42,657 nucleotides of DNA from positions 1 to 42,657 of the IMG/VR virus record IMGVR_UViG_3300018476_000020; one strand, 5' to 3'. Made by a program: the position numbers and the translations under genes. The stretch comes from a virus. Within the stretch, counting starts at the first letter, position 1. Every line of letters begins with the position of its first letter. Of this stretch, positions 16,157 through 24,121 are shown piece after piece. The notes under the pieces are model-generated. The model was given only the letters and a program-made list of their open reading frames with translations, did not search any database and had not been told where the DNA came from.

Positions 16157-16220
16157 GCCCCCGGCCAGGCGAGCTTGGTATCGTGGCAGTCAGATACTAG
16201 CTCAAGCTCTGGCCGGGGGA
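16157..16220 (-). other. Long bulged inverted repeat after the 55-aa membrane gene
   Basis: CCCCCGGCCAG (16158-16168) and CTGGCCGGGGG (16209-16219) are perfect arms. They are extended inward, after a three-base bulge, by GAGCTT/AAGCTC, and an inner GTATC/GATAC stem follows. No U-tract follows on the minus strand, so it is not a standard terminator. A tRNA was considered and rejected. It could be an RNA stability or translation element. Confidence 0.6.
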
Positions 16221-16225
16221 GAATA

Positions 16226-16393
16226 TCACAGAAGCAGAAAGGCCACTGCGATCAGGGTGACAGCAATAGCAAGGAAATTAACTGTTCTGGACCCAGCAAA
16301 GTCAAAAACGACTTCCAGTCCCCCGGCAATGGCTGCGAGTAGAAATAGGACATCTGCAGCCGCCGTTTCTCCTGTTACAATGTCAGCTAACAT
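16226..16393 (-). CDS. Small two-TM protein in tail block, 55 aa
   Basis: ATG at 16393. An ATG five bases upstream opens only three codons. GAAAGGAACG precedes both. The product MLADIVTGETAAADVLFLL continues into two hydrophobic segments separated by EVVFDFAGSRTVN, the second being FLAIAVTLIAVAFLLL. I recall similar short proteins in tail regions of actinophages. It could be a second holin-like protein, but the lysis pair lies elsewhere (30554-31554), so the function is open. Its stop lies six bases before the long inverted repeat. Confidence 0.65.
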   Translation of the reverse strand: MLADIVTGETAAADVLFLLAAIAGGLEVVFDFAGSRTVNFLAIAVTLIAVAFLLL

Positions 16394-16409
16394 AACATCG
16401 TTCCTTTCG

Positions 16410-17189
16410 TTAGATGTGGATCATATAGTTCACAACAAGATATGGAGGCATGTTATTGTGAAGTCCACCTGAGCCATTGTTTCCCGACGATCCATTAAGC
16501 GCATTAACTGTAATGTTATGCCCATGATCTGGCGAATCGCCAGTAACCATAGTGTCATTCCAACCAAAAGGACCTGGCTGGCCTCCTAGCTGGAACTGCG
16601 CTGCTCCACCATAACCAAAACTCCCAAGAGTGTGAGTATGACGCGCAGTAGCTCCACTACTACTAGCACTATGATTGTGTGAAATATCATGACTGTGCGT
16701 TGGAATTTCAGCAAGATTCAACAAATGCCTTTCTTCACCACCAACTGCACCAAGAACATTATAAGGAGCAGCACCTGGGCCAACAGGCATTCTGACACTT
16801 AAATTCGGAACGTTAAACGTAGTAGATCCGTTTCCAGTTCCATAGCTAGTGCCAACAACAGCAAATAATGCGGCATAAGTCGTTCTACTAATTGCTGTGC
16901 CATCGCATTTCAACCAATTTGTCGGGAGTATCCCACCAGCAAACATCATAAGCATACCTGGCCTCAATGCCGCAGTGATCGCTGAATCAATTGCCGCATC
17001 AAGTTCCGCTTCGCTTACCTCTCCGATATCACCCTTAAGTCCTTGAGGCCCGCGAACGCTTCCTGCATCCTGAGTAGAACCGTCCCGAGCGACAAGAATC
17101 AAGTTATCGCCAATCACATTTCCATCAACAATAGCCTTATCTTCAATTTGCTTCATTCGTTGTGCGGTATAACCCGTAACGGTAGCCAT
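16410..17189 (-). CDS. Tail fibre with collar domain
   Basis: 259 aa. ATG overlapping the upstream stop (TAATG), with AGAGGT upstream. The N-terminal half carries a short collagen-like spacer (GSVRGPQGLKGDIGE). The C-terminal half starts RPGMLMMFAGGILPTNWLKC and has DGTAISRTTYAALFAVVGT, YGTGNGSTTFNVPNL, and His-rich THSHDISHNH and HGHNITV. This is the phage tail collar / microcystin-dependent-protein pattern. It is a structural fibre or adhesin, probably contacting the host surface. The His clusters in this family can bind metal ions at the trimer tip. Confidence 0.85.
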   Translation of the reverse strand: MATVTGYTAQRMKQIEDKAIVDGNVIGDNLILVARDGSTQDAGSVRGPQGLKGDIGEVSEAELDAAIDSAITAALRPGMLMMFAGGILPTNWLKCDGTAISRTTYAALFAVVGTSYGTGNGSTTFNVPNLSVRMPVGPGAAPYNVLGAVGGEERHLLNLAEIPTHSHDISHNHSASSSGATARHTHTLGSFGYGGAAQFQLGGQPGPFGWNDTMVTGDSPDHGHNITVNALNGSSGNNGSGGLHNNMPPYLVVNYMIHI

Positions 17190-18013
17190 TAAGACCTCTT
17201 TCTTGGAACATCAGTTACGTCGACTACGTCTGAAATCATAAATTCATCGTCAGTCAAATATGTTGCATTAGCGTTCATAATTTCAAACTCGTCTGCCGAA
17301 AGCATTCGAATGTTGTATCCATCGACATACTCTACCGCCGACCAAGTTCCATCGCCATGATCAATGATGTTAAGTCTAAACCACTTATCTACAAACTCGA
17401 TCAAATCCTCGATTGGAGCAAGCGAAGGATCTTTCGTATCGGTTCCATACAACATTTCTTCAAGGTCTTCTAGAAGCCATGGGTCCATTTTTGTAGAATC
17501 GAACAACAAATGTGAAGTTGGTCTGAAACCTGGAGTGTCCGAAGGAATCGATGTTATGTCCCATTCAAACTCAACAAGCTCTGGATCGTCCGACAAAGTG
17601 GCAAATGTCGTAGTGGTTGGGATGGCAGTGACGTTGTAAATCAAGTGAATCGTATAGCCGTCAAGTGGCTCTAAGTCGTTTCCGTTTAACGTCCTATAAC
17701 AAAGATTGAACGTTTTCAGTTTTTGATCACGAAAAAACAGTCCCGGTCTTAGGGCGGCAATTCCCTCGTACTCCAAAAATTCATCCGGGTAAGTTACAGC
17801 TTTCATAGTAGCTGAAAAATTACCAAGTTTTACGAAGTCATTTATCTTGCGGCCATCGAAAAAGATCTCTTCCGATTCATTACTGAAGCTTTCTTCAACC
17901 TCAGTTAAACCATTCCAAACAACACCGGACCCGTCTGACAAATAGAGGACGCCTCTATCTAAGCCATACTCAAACTTACGAACACCTGATTGATCCCAAA
18001 CCAGTTGTGTCAT
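17189..18013 (-). CDS. Major tail protein paralog
   Basis: 274 aa. It begins MTQLVWDQSGVRKFEYGLDR, closely matching the 289-aa protein at 18586-19455 (MTTLVWDQTGQRYYETGVDH). Both then share GVLY, VWNGLT, YPDEF and LHLIYN/LHLIYG. Both therefore come from one tube-protein ancestor. It differs in the middle and at the C-terminus, which lacks the GxGYVFPAxTDDDW end of the other copy. It may cap or initiate the tube, or mix into it at low copy. Confidence 0.75.
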   Translation of the reverse strand: MTQLVWDQSGVRKFEYGLDRGVLYLSDGSGVVWNGLTEVEESFSNESEEIFFDGRKINDFVKLGNFSATMKAVTYPDEFLEYEGIAALRPGLFFRDQKLKTFNLCYRTLNGNDLEPLDGYTIHLIYNVTAIPTTTTFATLSDDPELVEFEWDITSIPSDTPGFRPTSHLLFDSTKMDPWLLEDLEEMLYGTDTKDPSLAPIEDLIEFVDKWFRLNIIDHGDGTWSAVEYVDGYNIRMLSADEFEIMNANATYLTDDEFMISDVVDVTDVPRKRS

Positions 18014-18023
18014 GATCCTCCTT

Positions 18024-18566
18024 TCATCCGGTAGTGTTCAGGTTAGCTTTTCTTTGCGCATTCAATTCGCGATTTCTCTGAGCTACTTCGTGTTTGGACA
18101 TGCGTCTCGGCTTGGAGTTCTTGATGTTGCAGATCCGAATTAATGCCAACAATCGATTAAGATGCCAATGCTCACACTCAAAGGGAATGTTAAAGGCGAC
18201 CAACCAATAGTAAATGAGTTCAGAGGTGATCACTTCTCCTCGAGCGTTACTCTTTGGCATCATTCCAAAACTGGTAGCCGATTCTTTAGACTCGATGTAG
18301 TCGTTGATTAGATCGAACTCTTCCTTGGAAAATCGATCGAGGATGTCTGGCGTAACATCAGGCGTTAAAATCATGGCTTTGATGTACTCCAGAATCTCTT
18401 CTGAACTTTTCTCCCCAGGAGACAAGAAAGGCTTTTGGAATTTTGACTCCCATTTTGACAGTGAGACCAAAGAGTGCTCTAGGTCTATAACTACATCTCC
18501 AACTGAAGTGAACGTTTGTTCTTCTTCATCGAAGAATTCTTCTCCGGTAATAGTAATCCTGAGCAC
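18024..18566 (-). CDS. Tail assembly chaperone-like protein
   Basis: 180 aa. ATG start. Features are HSLVSLSKWESKFQKPFL, an acidic helical middle, ELIYYWLVAFNIPFECEHWH and LNRLLALIRICNIKN, then a basic end (RRMSKHEVAQRNRELNAQRK). It lies between the two major tail proteins, upstream of the tape measure, where a chaperone is expected. I recall similar chaperone annotations in actinophages. No slippery frameshift site is proposed, because no second overlapping frame is visible downstream. Confidence 0.65.
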   Translation of the reverse strand: MLRITITGEEFFDEEEQTFTSVGDVVIDLEHSLVSLSKWESKFQKPFLSPGEKSSEEILEYIKAMILTPDVTPDILDRFSKEEFDLINDYIESKESATSFGMMPKSNARGEVITSELIYYWLVAFNIPFECEHWHLNRLLALIRICNIKNSKPRRMSKHEVAQRNRELNAQRKANLNTTG

Positions 18567-18585
18567 TCTTTGGTCTCCTATCTAA

Positions 18586-19455
18586 TCAGCCTGCCGTATA
18601 AGGGAAGAACCAGTCATCATCCGTCACTGCCGGGAAGACGTATCCATCTTCAGGCCGAGCAGTAACCACAGTATCCTCTGTGATGACAACGGTTCCAGGA
18701 ATCTGAATTGCGCCCTCAATGTAGTATCCAACACCGGGAACCCCTGGAATAGTAACCGAGTTTCCAACAGCAGTAGGCGGCTGCGGGGTAACCAGTTGCG
18801 ATCCGCCACTGAAGATCGAGACGACGGAGTCGGGAAGAGGCATAGATGGATCGGTGCCTGGGGTACCGTAGAGAAGACCTTCGAGGGTAGCGAGGTTTGC
18901 GGCATCCACGGCAGTGGAGTCCACGGTGATCAACGAGGTCGGTCGCATACCGGTAACCCCCACAGGGATGGTCGAAACCTCCCAGCTAAAGGTAATCGCC
19001 TCGGGCGAATCATTGATCGTGTTATAGGCCTTCTCCGACGGACTGGCAGTGCATCCATAGATGAGATGCAACTTGTAGCCGTGATCGTCGCCCTCGAGAT
19101 CGTTACCGATCTTAGAGCGATACGAAAGTCCGAAGCTCTTACGAGCCTGCTGTCCAATGGTCACGCCCTGAGAAGGGATTCCCAGACCATCGAACTGAGC
19201 AAACTCATCCGGGTAGGTGAAAGCCTCGATCGTCGCACCAAACTCTTCGGCCGAGTAGAGGTTCAGGTACTTGATGTTGTCGGCATACTGAGCATTGGGC
19301 TCAGCTCCAGAAGGCGTCTCTGAAACGCTGGTAAGACCGTTCCAAGCAACGCCCTCGGTGTATGCCCCGTAAGAATCGGGAATGTAAAGGACTCCATGAT
19401 CTACGCCAGTTTCATAATAACGCTGGCCAGTCTGGTCCCAAACGAGGGTTGTCAT
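18586..19455 (-). CDS. Major tail (tube) protein
   Basis: 289 aa. ATG preceded by AGAAGGAGAAAAAC. It opens MTTLVWDQTGQRYYETGVDH GVLYIPD and contains GVAWNGLTSVSETPSGAEPN, EEFGATIEAFTYPDEFAQF and HGYKLHLIYGC, a pattern of actinophage major tail proteins. The C-terminal 70 residues form an added domain with VTPQPPTAVGNSVTIPG, GVGYYIEGAIQIPG and GYVFPAVTDDDWFFPY, probably displayed on the tube surface. It should be the most abundant tail component. Confidence 0.85.
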   Translation of the reverse strand: MTTLVWDQTGQRYYETGVDHGVLYIPDSYGAYTEGVAWNGLTSVSETPSGAEPNAQYADNIKYLNLYSAEEFGATIEAFTYPDEFAQFDGLGIPSQGVTIGQQARKSFGLSYRSKIGNDLEGDDHGYKLHLIYGCTASPSEKAYNTINDSPEAITFSWEVSTIPVGVTGMRPTSLITVDSTAVDAANLATLEGLLYGTPGTDPSMPLPDSVVSIFSGGSQLVTPQPPTAVGNSVTIPGVPGVGYYIEGAIQIPGTVVITEDTVVTARPEDGYVFPAVTDDDWFFPYTAG

Positions 19456-19467
19456 GTTTTTCTCCTT

Positions 19468-19767
19468 CTAAAAGAACAGGTTGTAGACGTCGTGATTGAG
19501 ATTGTTGGCTGTATAAAAGCGATCATATACACATAAAGGCAGCGAAGCGATTTGATCCGGAATATCGCTGTCCGGATTATGGTCAATGACCATTATTTGA
19601 TATCGCTTCCTCCTTTTGTACGGATAGTTGTCTGCGAACTCGGCTTTTTCATAATCTCGTTTATAGATGATACAAGGATATACCAAGCTCACGGTTGGAG
19701 GAGGTTGAAAATAAACGTTAGGCGTCTTCTCCAACAACAGATTGTGTAGATCCATCCGTTGGGCCAT
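19468..19767 (-). CDS. Tail terminator protein
   Basis: 99 aa. ATG at 19767 with AAAGGTGTACA upstream. A longer frame (to 19884) would overlap most of the connector gene. The sequence MDLHNLLLEKTPNVYFQPPP, VYPCIIYKRDYEKAEFADN, RYQIMVIDHNPDSDIPDQI and NNLNHDVYNLFF is the usual pattern of small tail terminators next to connectors in siphoviruses. It should cap the tube and join tail to head. It overlaps the upstream gene by 50 bases. Confidence 0.7.
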   Translation of the reverse strand: MAQRMDLHNLLLEKTPNVYFQPPPTVSLVYPCIIYKRDYEKAEFADNYPYKRRKRYQIMVIDHNPDSDIPDQIASLPLCVYDRFYTANNLNHDVYNLFF

Positions 19768-20080
19768 TGTACACCTTTCCGAGATTAAGGATGAGTCGGG
19801 GGCTACGAACTTCGACGGTCGGAACAGTCCATAGCACCCCTTCCCATCGAATATACCGAATCGCAAAGAAATGTTCGATGGCATACTGGTCTGCTACGAT
19901 GCTAATTGAATTGCTAACCGCCAAATCATCGTTGAGTCCTTCTCCACTTTCCAGTTTCCTGTAGTTTCGGATAACGTCGCCGAAATATGAAAATTCCGTG
20001 ATGACATCTTCCCAAACACCAGATCCTGGAGGCATTTCTACAGACTCACCATAACCAACTTCTCCAAAATATCTTGCCAT
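19718..20080 (-). CDS. Head-tail connector (head closure-like) protein
   Basis: 120 aa. ATG start. Features are MARYFGEVGYGESVEMPPGS, GVWEDVITEFSYFGDVIRNY, SNSISIVADQYAIEHFFAIR and WTVPTVEVRSPRLILNLGKV with a terminal VYNGPT. This pattern is common among head-tail joining proteins of siphoviruses, located here right after the capsid gene. It should seal the portal channel and form part of the interface with the tail terminator encoded next. Confidence 0.7.
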   Translation of the reverse strand: MARYFGEVGYGESVEMPPGSGVWEDVITEFSYFGDVIRNYRKLESGEGLNDDLAVSNSISIVADQYAIEHFFAIRYIRWEGVLWTVPTVEVRSPRLILNLGKVYNGPTDGSTQSVVGEDA

Positions 20081-20096
20081 CGAACATCTCCCTCAA

Positions 20097-21950
20097 TCAG
20101 TCGTCAGACTTGCCCTTACCACCCTTGGTTGAGGCGGTCTCGGCCGTGGTTCCGATTCCAGGACCAGGCAGCGAACCGTGCTGCGGCGGGACACTCTGTC
20201 GAGCGTTCGGCGGCTCAGGCACGATAGCGTGAACAGTTCCAGCAGGCGGAGGAACGAAGGTTCCCTGAGTGATGACGAGAGCCGACTTCAGCTTCACCAA
20301 AGCACCGGAGACGCGAGTCTCGATCAGGTACTTGTACTGGTTGTAGTCGATGTCGAAGTCGTCAAACAGGCTGACCTGTCCGCCAGAATCAGCGCCGATG
20401 ACATAGTCATTCATGTTGACAATGATCGCGAGCGGAGAACCGGCTGCGGGATCGAAAACGTCAACGGGGACAACCGAGGAGACACGAATCTCGTTCGCAA
20501 ACTGATCGAGCGAGGTGTAGATACGACGCCCAAGCGTGTCCTTGAGGAGCATGACCTGGGAAATAAGCGCCTCACTGGTATACAGGGTAGGCGTTCCAGA
20601 TCCACGATATTGCGGACGGTACTGGATGACCGCATCGACGAAGTCCGAAATATCACCAGCAGCGAGATCGGCCTTGACCTGAATGGCGAACAGCGGATCG
20701 TCCTTGGAGATCGGACGAATACGATCCTCGAGGATCTTGTCTGCGTCGGGAAGCGTACGACCGTCACCGATCAGAACTGCGCGAGCGAGTTCCTCATCGA
20801 GCATCAGCCTCATCTCACCCTTCATCCAGGTGACGACATCGAAGTCTGTGATGTCGAGAATATCATCCCGATCCAGCTTCTGCTTCTTGTAGATGGTCTG
20901 AGGGCCGGTCTCTCGACGAGCAGTCCCGTAGAACTCCTCGGTCTTCACGTCACCGGTAATATAACCCTTCGCACGAGCATCGTCGTACGTGAGGTCAGCC
21001 CAGTGGGTCTTCACCCGGCTAAAGGGGCTCTTACGAGCACCGTTGAGGACCGAATTCACCCATTCCTGGCGGCGGGTGTAGAACTCTGGAGACGTGGTAA
21101 GCGCCTTGGCCTCGGGGAAGAGGGTATCGATCTGGTTGATCCCGTGAGCGAGGGCGTAATTCTCCACCGCCTCCTTGAGGGAACCAGTCTTCGTAGCATC
21201 AGCCACGATTCCCTTTACATCGGCGTGGGAGATAGTCGGGCCCGTGGCCTTCGCATCGCCCTGCTCGAAAACGTTCATCGTTGTGCCTTCCTGGTCGTCA
21301 TCGTCGTTCATGTTGTCTTGCTGCACGGAACCACCGGAAGACTCCATGGCCTCACCGATCATGTAGTGCAGAACGTTCTTCTGCTTATCGTTCATGGAAT
21401 CGTAGATGTCCTGAATGGTCTCGCCATCCGCTTCATCATCTCCACCATCGTCATCATCTGCATGACGGACATCACCATGAACCAACTGACCAGGCTCAAC
21501 CGGAATTCCGGTGTAGATGATGGCCTCATTGTCGAGAGTCATCTCGTCTCCATCTGAGTGTCGGATAGTAACGTTTTCGATTACAGCGCCTGGGTTTGCG
21601 CCGGACAGTACAAGACTAACCTCACGGATTGCCCCGTGAAGAACTCGACCTGATCGTTCAATAAGATCATTTGCCCAGATAGAAAGCATGGAAATGTCAC
21701 CATGCTCGAGAAGGCTGTGAGCGTGCTCTGCCTTCGCTGACTTGTTGAAGAATCCGTAAGCGTAGACACCATCGCTTCGACTTTCAAGAATGGTGTGTCC
21801 AAGCACGTTTTCCGGATCACTGTGTCCGTGCTGCCAAACGAGAGGGACCTTCATTGTGTCCTGATGCTTGAATGCCTCAGGCATGATGGTGCGACCGTCT
21901 GAGCACTTTAGTCCTGCCTTAGTGGCATAGCCGCTAAAGTCTGCTTCCAT
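20097..21950 (-). CDS. Fused prohead protease-major capsid protein
   Basis: 617 aa from the ATG at 21950 with AAAGGAC about ten bases upstream. Residues 1-150 are a prohead protease: FSGYATKAGLKCSDGRTIMP, VPLVWQHGHSDPENVLGH (candidate catalytic His), ISMLSIWAND and REVSLVLSGANPGA (candidate catalytic Ser). A disordered acidic linker (about 160-235) follows, then an HK97-fold capsid protein with HGINQIDTLFPEAKAL, KTHWADLTYDDARAKGYI, LDEELARAVLIGDGR and IIVNMNDYVIGAD. Fusing protease and capsid on one chain implies self-maturation and release of the protease. The Gly/Pro-rich C-terminus is probably flexible. Confidence 0.9.
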   Translation of the reverse strand: MEADFSGYATKAGLKCSDGRTIMPEAFKHQDTMKVPLVWQHGHSDPENVLGHTILESRSDGVYAYGFFNKSAKAEHAHSLLEHGDISMLSIWANDLIERSGRVLHGAIREVSLVLSGANPGAVIENVTIRHSDGDEMTLDNEAIIYTGIPVEPGQLVHGDVRHADDDDGGDDEADGETIQDIYDSMNDKQKNVLHYMIGEAMESSGGSVQQDNMNDDDDQEGTTMNVFEQGDAKATGPTISHADVKGIVADATKTGSLKEAVENYALAHGINQIDTLFPEAKALTTSPEFYTRRQEWVNSVLNGARKSPFSRVKTHWADLTYDDARAKGYITGDVKTEEFYGTARRETGPQTIYKKQKLDRDDILDITDFDVVTWMKGEMRLMLDEELARAVLIGDGRTLPDADKILEDRIRPISKDDPLFAIQVKADLAAGDISDFVDAVIQYRPQYRGSGTPTLYTSEALISQVMLLKDTLGRRIYTSLDQFANEIRVSSVVPVDVFDPAAGSPLAIIVNMNDYVIGADSGGQVSLFDDFDIDYNQYKYLIETRVSGALVKLKSALVITQGTFVPPPAGTVHAIVPEPPNARQSVPPQHGSLPGPGIGTTAETASTKGGKGKSDD

Positions 21951-23190
21951 TTTGACTTGTCCTTTCAAGAGCTAAGCCACTAGGTGGTTCGATTGATTCA
22001 GTTGGTTGTGGCATGTTGGGATTGGCTAGTTGATCTGCTTTTGGTTCTGGTGAAGGAGGAATTCCCATGAATCCTCTGATCTCATTAGAAGTGAGAATCT
22101 CATTCCGAGTAAACTTGTCGGCAATCTCTGCAAGTTCACCAACAGGAACCAGCTTGAATGGATCACGGAAGTATTGAATCCGTTCACCCTTAGCGGTACC
22201 AACTGGGCCGAGGAAGGATCGTTGCATAGCTTGAACGATGGCATCGACGATGGGCTCAATGGTTCGATTAAAGTAATTGAGCATTGCCTTCTCATCGGCA
22301 GTGCCGTTCATGATCTCGTCGGTAATCCCTAGCTGCCCATACAACATGTTGGTGAGATACTCAACCTGGGTGAGGAGATTGTTCTCGGCAGGTCGGTTGA
22401 GTTGGGTAATCTTCTCGGTGCCGTCGGTGTAGGCAATGCCGTACTTGCTGCCGGAGAGTTGGAATTCAATGTCCTCTCGGCGTTGCTCGGCTTGCTGACG
22501 TCTGGCCTCGGACTTGATCACATACGGAAGCTGAATGATAATGTCAAGCTTTCCGGAACCAGACTGTTCGTCAATCTGATCGAGAAGTCCGAGCTTTCGA
22601 ATTAGTCTTTGAAGTGTGGAGTTCGGCTCATTCATTACCGCATACAGCGGGTTCTCCACAATAGCAACAAATCGCTTTAGTAATGTGACCTCTTGACGCT
22701 TGCCCGCATTCTCATTGTATAGATCAACACGAACATGCTTTGGATACCAAGAGACCACCTCTCCAACTCTAAGCGTGTAGATGTCGAAGACTTCACTGGT
22801 CATTGGATTAACAGCAGTATCAACTGGAACAATCGCAGCACAACCCTTGTCGAAGAGCGTCATTGCGATGTCTTGCCGGAAAGCTCGAGGAGACTGATCC
22901 AGATTAGGCTCAAGCGTCAATGTCTTGTTCAAAACACTGGAAACATCCGAAGAATATCGTCCATACTCATCAAGCTTTACGTGACGAAGCAGAAGGTCTG
23001 CGACATCAATGCTGATTCTTGTATAGATGGCAGAAACGATCGAACGCTCATTGAAAAACTGACGTTGTACCTTTTGGGGAGGCATTCCCCCATAACTGGG
23101 AGTTCCTAGACCATAATCTCCCTTATACTGGTTCGCATCGTTGTACCGAAATGCATTCCAGGCTTTCCTAATTCTGTCGCCGATAGGCAA
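21934..23190 (-). CDS. Portal protein
   Basis: 418 aa. ATG start. Features are RQFFNERSIVSAIYTRISID, VADLLLRHV, LEPNLDQSPRAFRQDIAMTL, GCAAIVPVD, LTQVEYLTNMLYGQLGITDE and IMNGTADEKAMLNYFNRTIEP, and a C-terminal clip/crown-type region EIADKFTRNEILTSNEIRGF. It forms the dodecameric ring through which DNA enters and leaves. Its end overlaps the capsid start by 17 bases, and it lies directly downstream of the terminase and tagged proteins. Confidence 0.9.
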   Translation of the reverse strand: MPIGDRIRKAWNAFRYNDANQYKGDYGLGTPSYGGMPPQKVQRQFFNERSIVSAIYTRISIDVADLLLRHVKLDEYGRYSSDVSSVLNKTLTLEPNLDQSPRAFRQDIAMTLFDKGCAAIVPVDTAVNPMTSEVFDIYTLRVGEVVSWYPKHVRVDLYNENAGKRQEVTLLKRFVAIVENPLYAVMNEPNSTLQRLIRKLGLLDQIDEQSGSGKLDIIIQLPYVIKSEARRQQAEQRREDIEFQLSGSKYGIAYTDGTEKITQLNRPAENNLLTQVEYLTNMLYGQLGITDEIMNGTADEKAMLNYFNRTIEPIVDAIVQAMQRSFLGPVGTAKGERIQYFRDPFKLVPVGELAEIADKFTRNEILTSNEIRGFMGIPPSPEPKADQLANPNMPQPTESIEPPSGLALERTSQNGSRL

Positions 23191-23196
23191 GTTAAA

Positions 23197-23694
23197 TCAC
23201 CTCCTTCGTGCTTTTTCCCTAGCCAAAGCTTGACGCGGGGTCATTGTCGTTTGCTTTCTTGGTCTAGCAAGCTCCCTTTCAAGCATGGCTTTGGTTCTAT
23301 TAGTGGAAGATCTTCTAACAGCCGGAGGAACACTAGCACTACCTTGAGATTCCCAGAATTGTTTTCTGGTCATGGCCGGATTACGACTAATGTATTTCGT
23401 ACCAGCGGCAATCTTTGAAAAATCTGCATTGCCGATTTTATCGTAATCAATTTTCGGACCATACTCTCTTGGTTTGACCAATCCGAGCTTTTTAGCTCCG
23501 GCTCTTGCTAAAATTCCTGCAGCTAATGAACCACCAACAAGAGCTACTGCTTGAAGAGCAGCCTTTTGATCTGGTGACAACTTTTTCTTCTTAGAAGTCT
23601 TTACTCTGCCTTTACGTGCATTTCGGACACCCCACTTTTGACCCTTTACGCCGTAGTGTTCGAGAAAGTCGCTTACATCTTCGTCGATAATCAT
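23197..23694 (-). CDS. Small tagged head-associated protein A (HYGVKGQKWGVR)
   Basis: 165 aa, highly basic. Residues 1-25 include IIDEDVSDFLEHYGVKGQKW and GVRNARKGR. Similar tags occur on minor head proteins of many Gram-positive phages. After a basic linker a hydrophobic Gly/Ala-rich span (ALQAVALVGGSLAAGILARA) and a long basic tail (RKQTTMTPRQALAREKARRR) follow. It lies between terminase/tagged genes and the portal. I infer that the tag targets it into the prohead and that the basic tail can bind DNA, with the span possibly inserting into a membrane on ejection. Confidence 0.65.
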   Translation of the reverse strand: MIIDEDVSDFLEHYGVKGQKWGVRNARKGRVKTSKKKKLSPDQKAALQAVALVGGSLAAGILARAGAKKLGLVKPREYGPKIDYDKIGNADFSKIAAGTKYISRNPAMTRKQFWESQGSASVPPAVRRSSTNRTKAMLERELARPRKQTTMTPRQALAREKARRR

Positions 23695-23719
23695 TCAAAC
23701 ACCTCCTTCGGCGGTTAGG

Positions 23720-24121
23720 TTACATCTTTCGGGCAGCCTGGTTAAAGAAGATTTGTGCGGCAACTGCTCCGCCGGTTAGAGCAAGAATTGCAAAGGCTTC
23801 CTTCTTGTTCTTTGCCTGCTGAGCCTTATCAATATTGGCCATCTTTTTGTCTCGAGCCTTCTGCAAAATCTTTCTTGCTTCATAGCTGCCTTTTGTGGCC
23901 TTGTTGGACTTGTAGTCCTTTTTGGCCTGCTTCCACTCAGCCTTAGCCTCTCCACTCTTGATCTTTTCTCGAGCCTTAGTTACCTCACGACCATGCTTTT
24001 CATAGTCTTTTCCTCTGGCTTTCTTGTTAAGAGCTCGATTCTGCTTACGACGGACTCCCCACTTCTGGCCTCTGACGCCATAGTGTTCGAGGAAGTCTTC
24101 TACATCTCCGTCGATGATCAT
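23720..24121 (-). CDS. Small tagged head-associated protein B (HYGVRGQKWGVRR)
   Basis: 133 aa. The N-terminus IIDGDVEDFLEHYGVRGQKW with GVRRKQ is nearly the same as in the next protein. A strongly charged Lys/Glu helical middle follows, then a hydrophobic C-terminal span (AFAILALTGGAVAAQIFFNQ). The ATG overlaps the terminase stop as ATGA. It shares the tag and a single hydrophobic span with protein A but not the rest, so the tag is a module joined to different cargo. Confidence 0.65.
   Translation of the reverse strand: MIIDGDVEDFLEHYGVRGQKWGVRRKQNRALNKKARGKDYEKHGREVTKAREKIKSGEAKAEWKQAKKDYKSNKATKGSYEARKILQKARDKKMANIDKAQQAKNKKEAFAILALTGGAVAAQIFFNQAARKM

Noticed and set aside
16157-16220. A tRNA gene
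   Set aside because: The outer arms are 11 bp, not 7, there is no T-loop sequence, and the inner stem carries a ten-base loop.
20178-21557. 459-codon open frame on the plus strand
   Set aside because: It is antisense to the capsid-protease gene, is low-complexity and charged, lacks a ribosome-binding site and matches no family. The frame is a by-product of the coding strand's codon choice.
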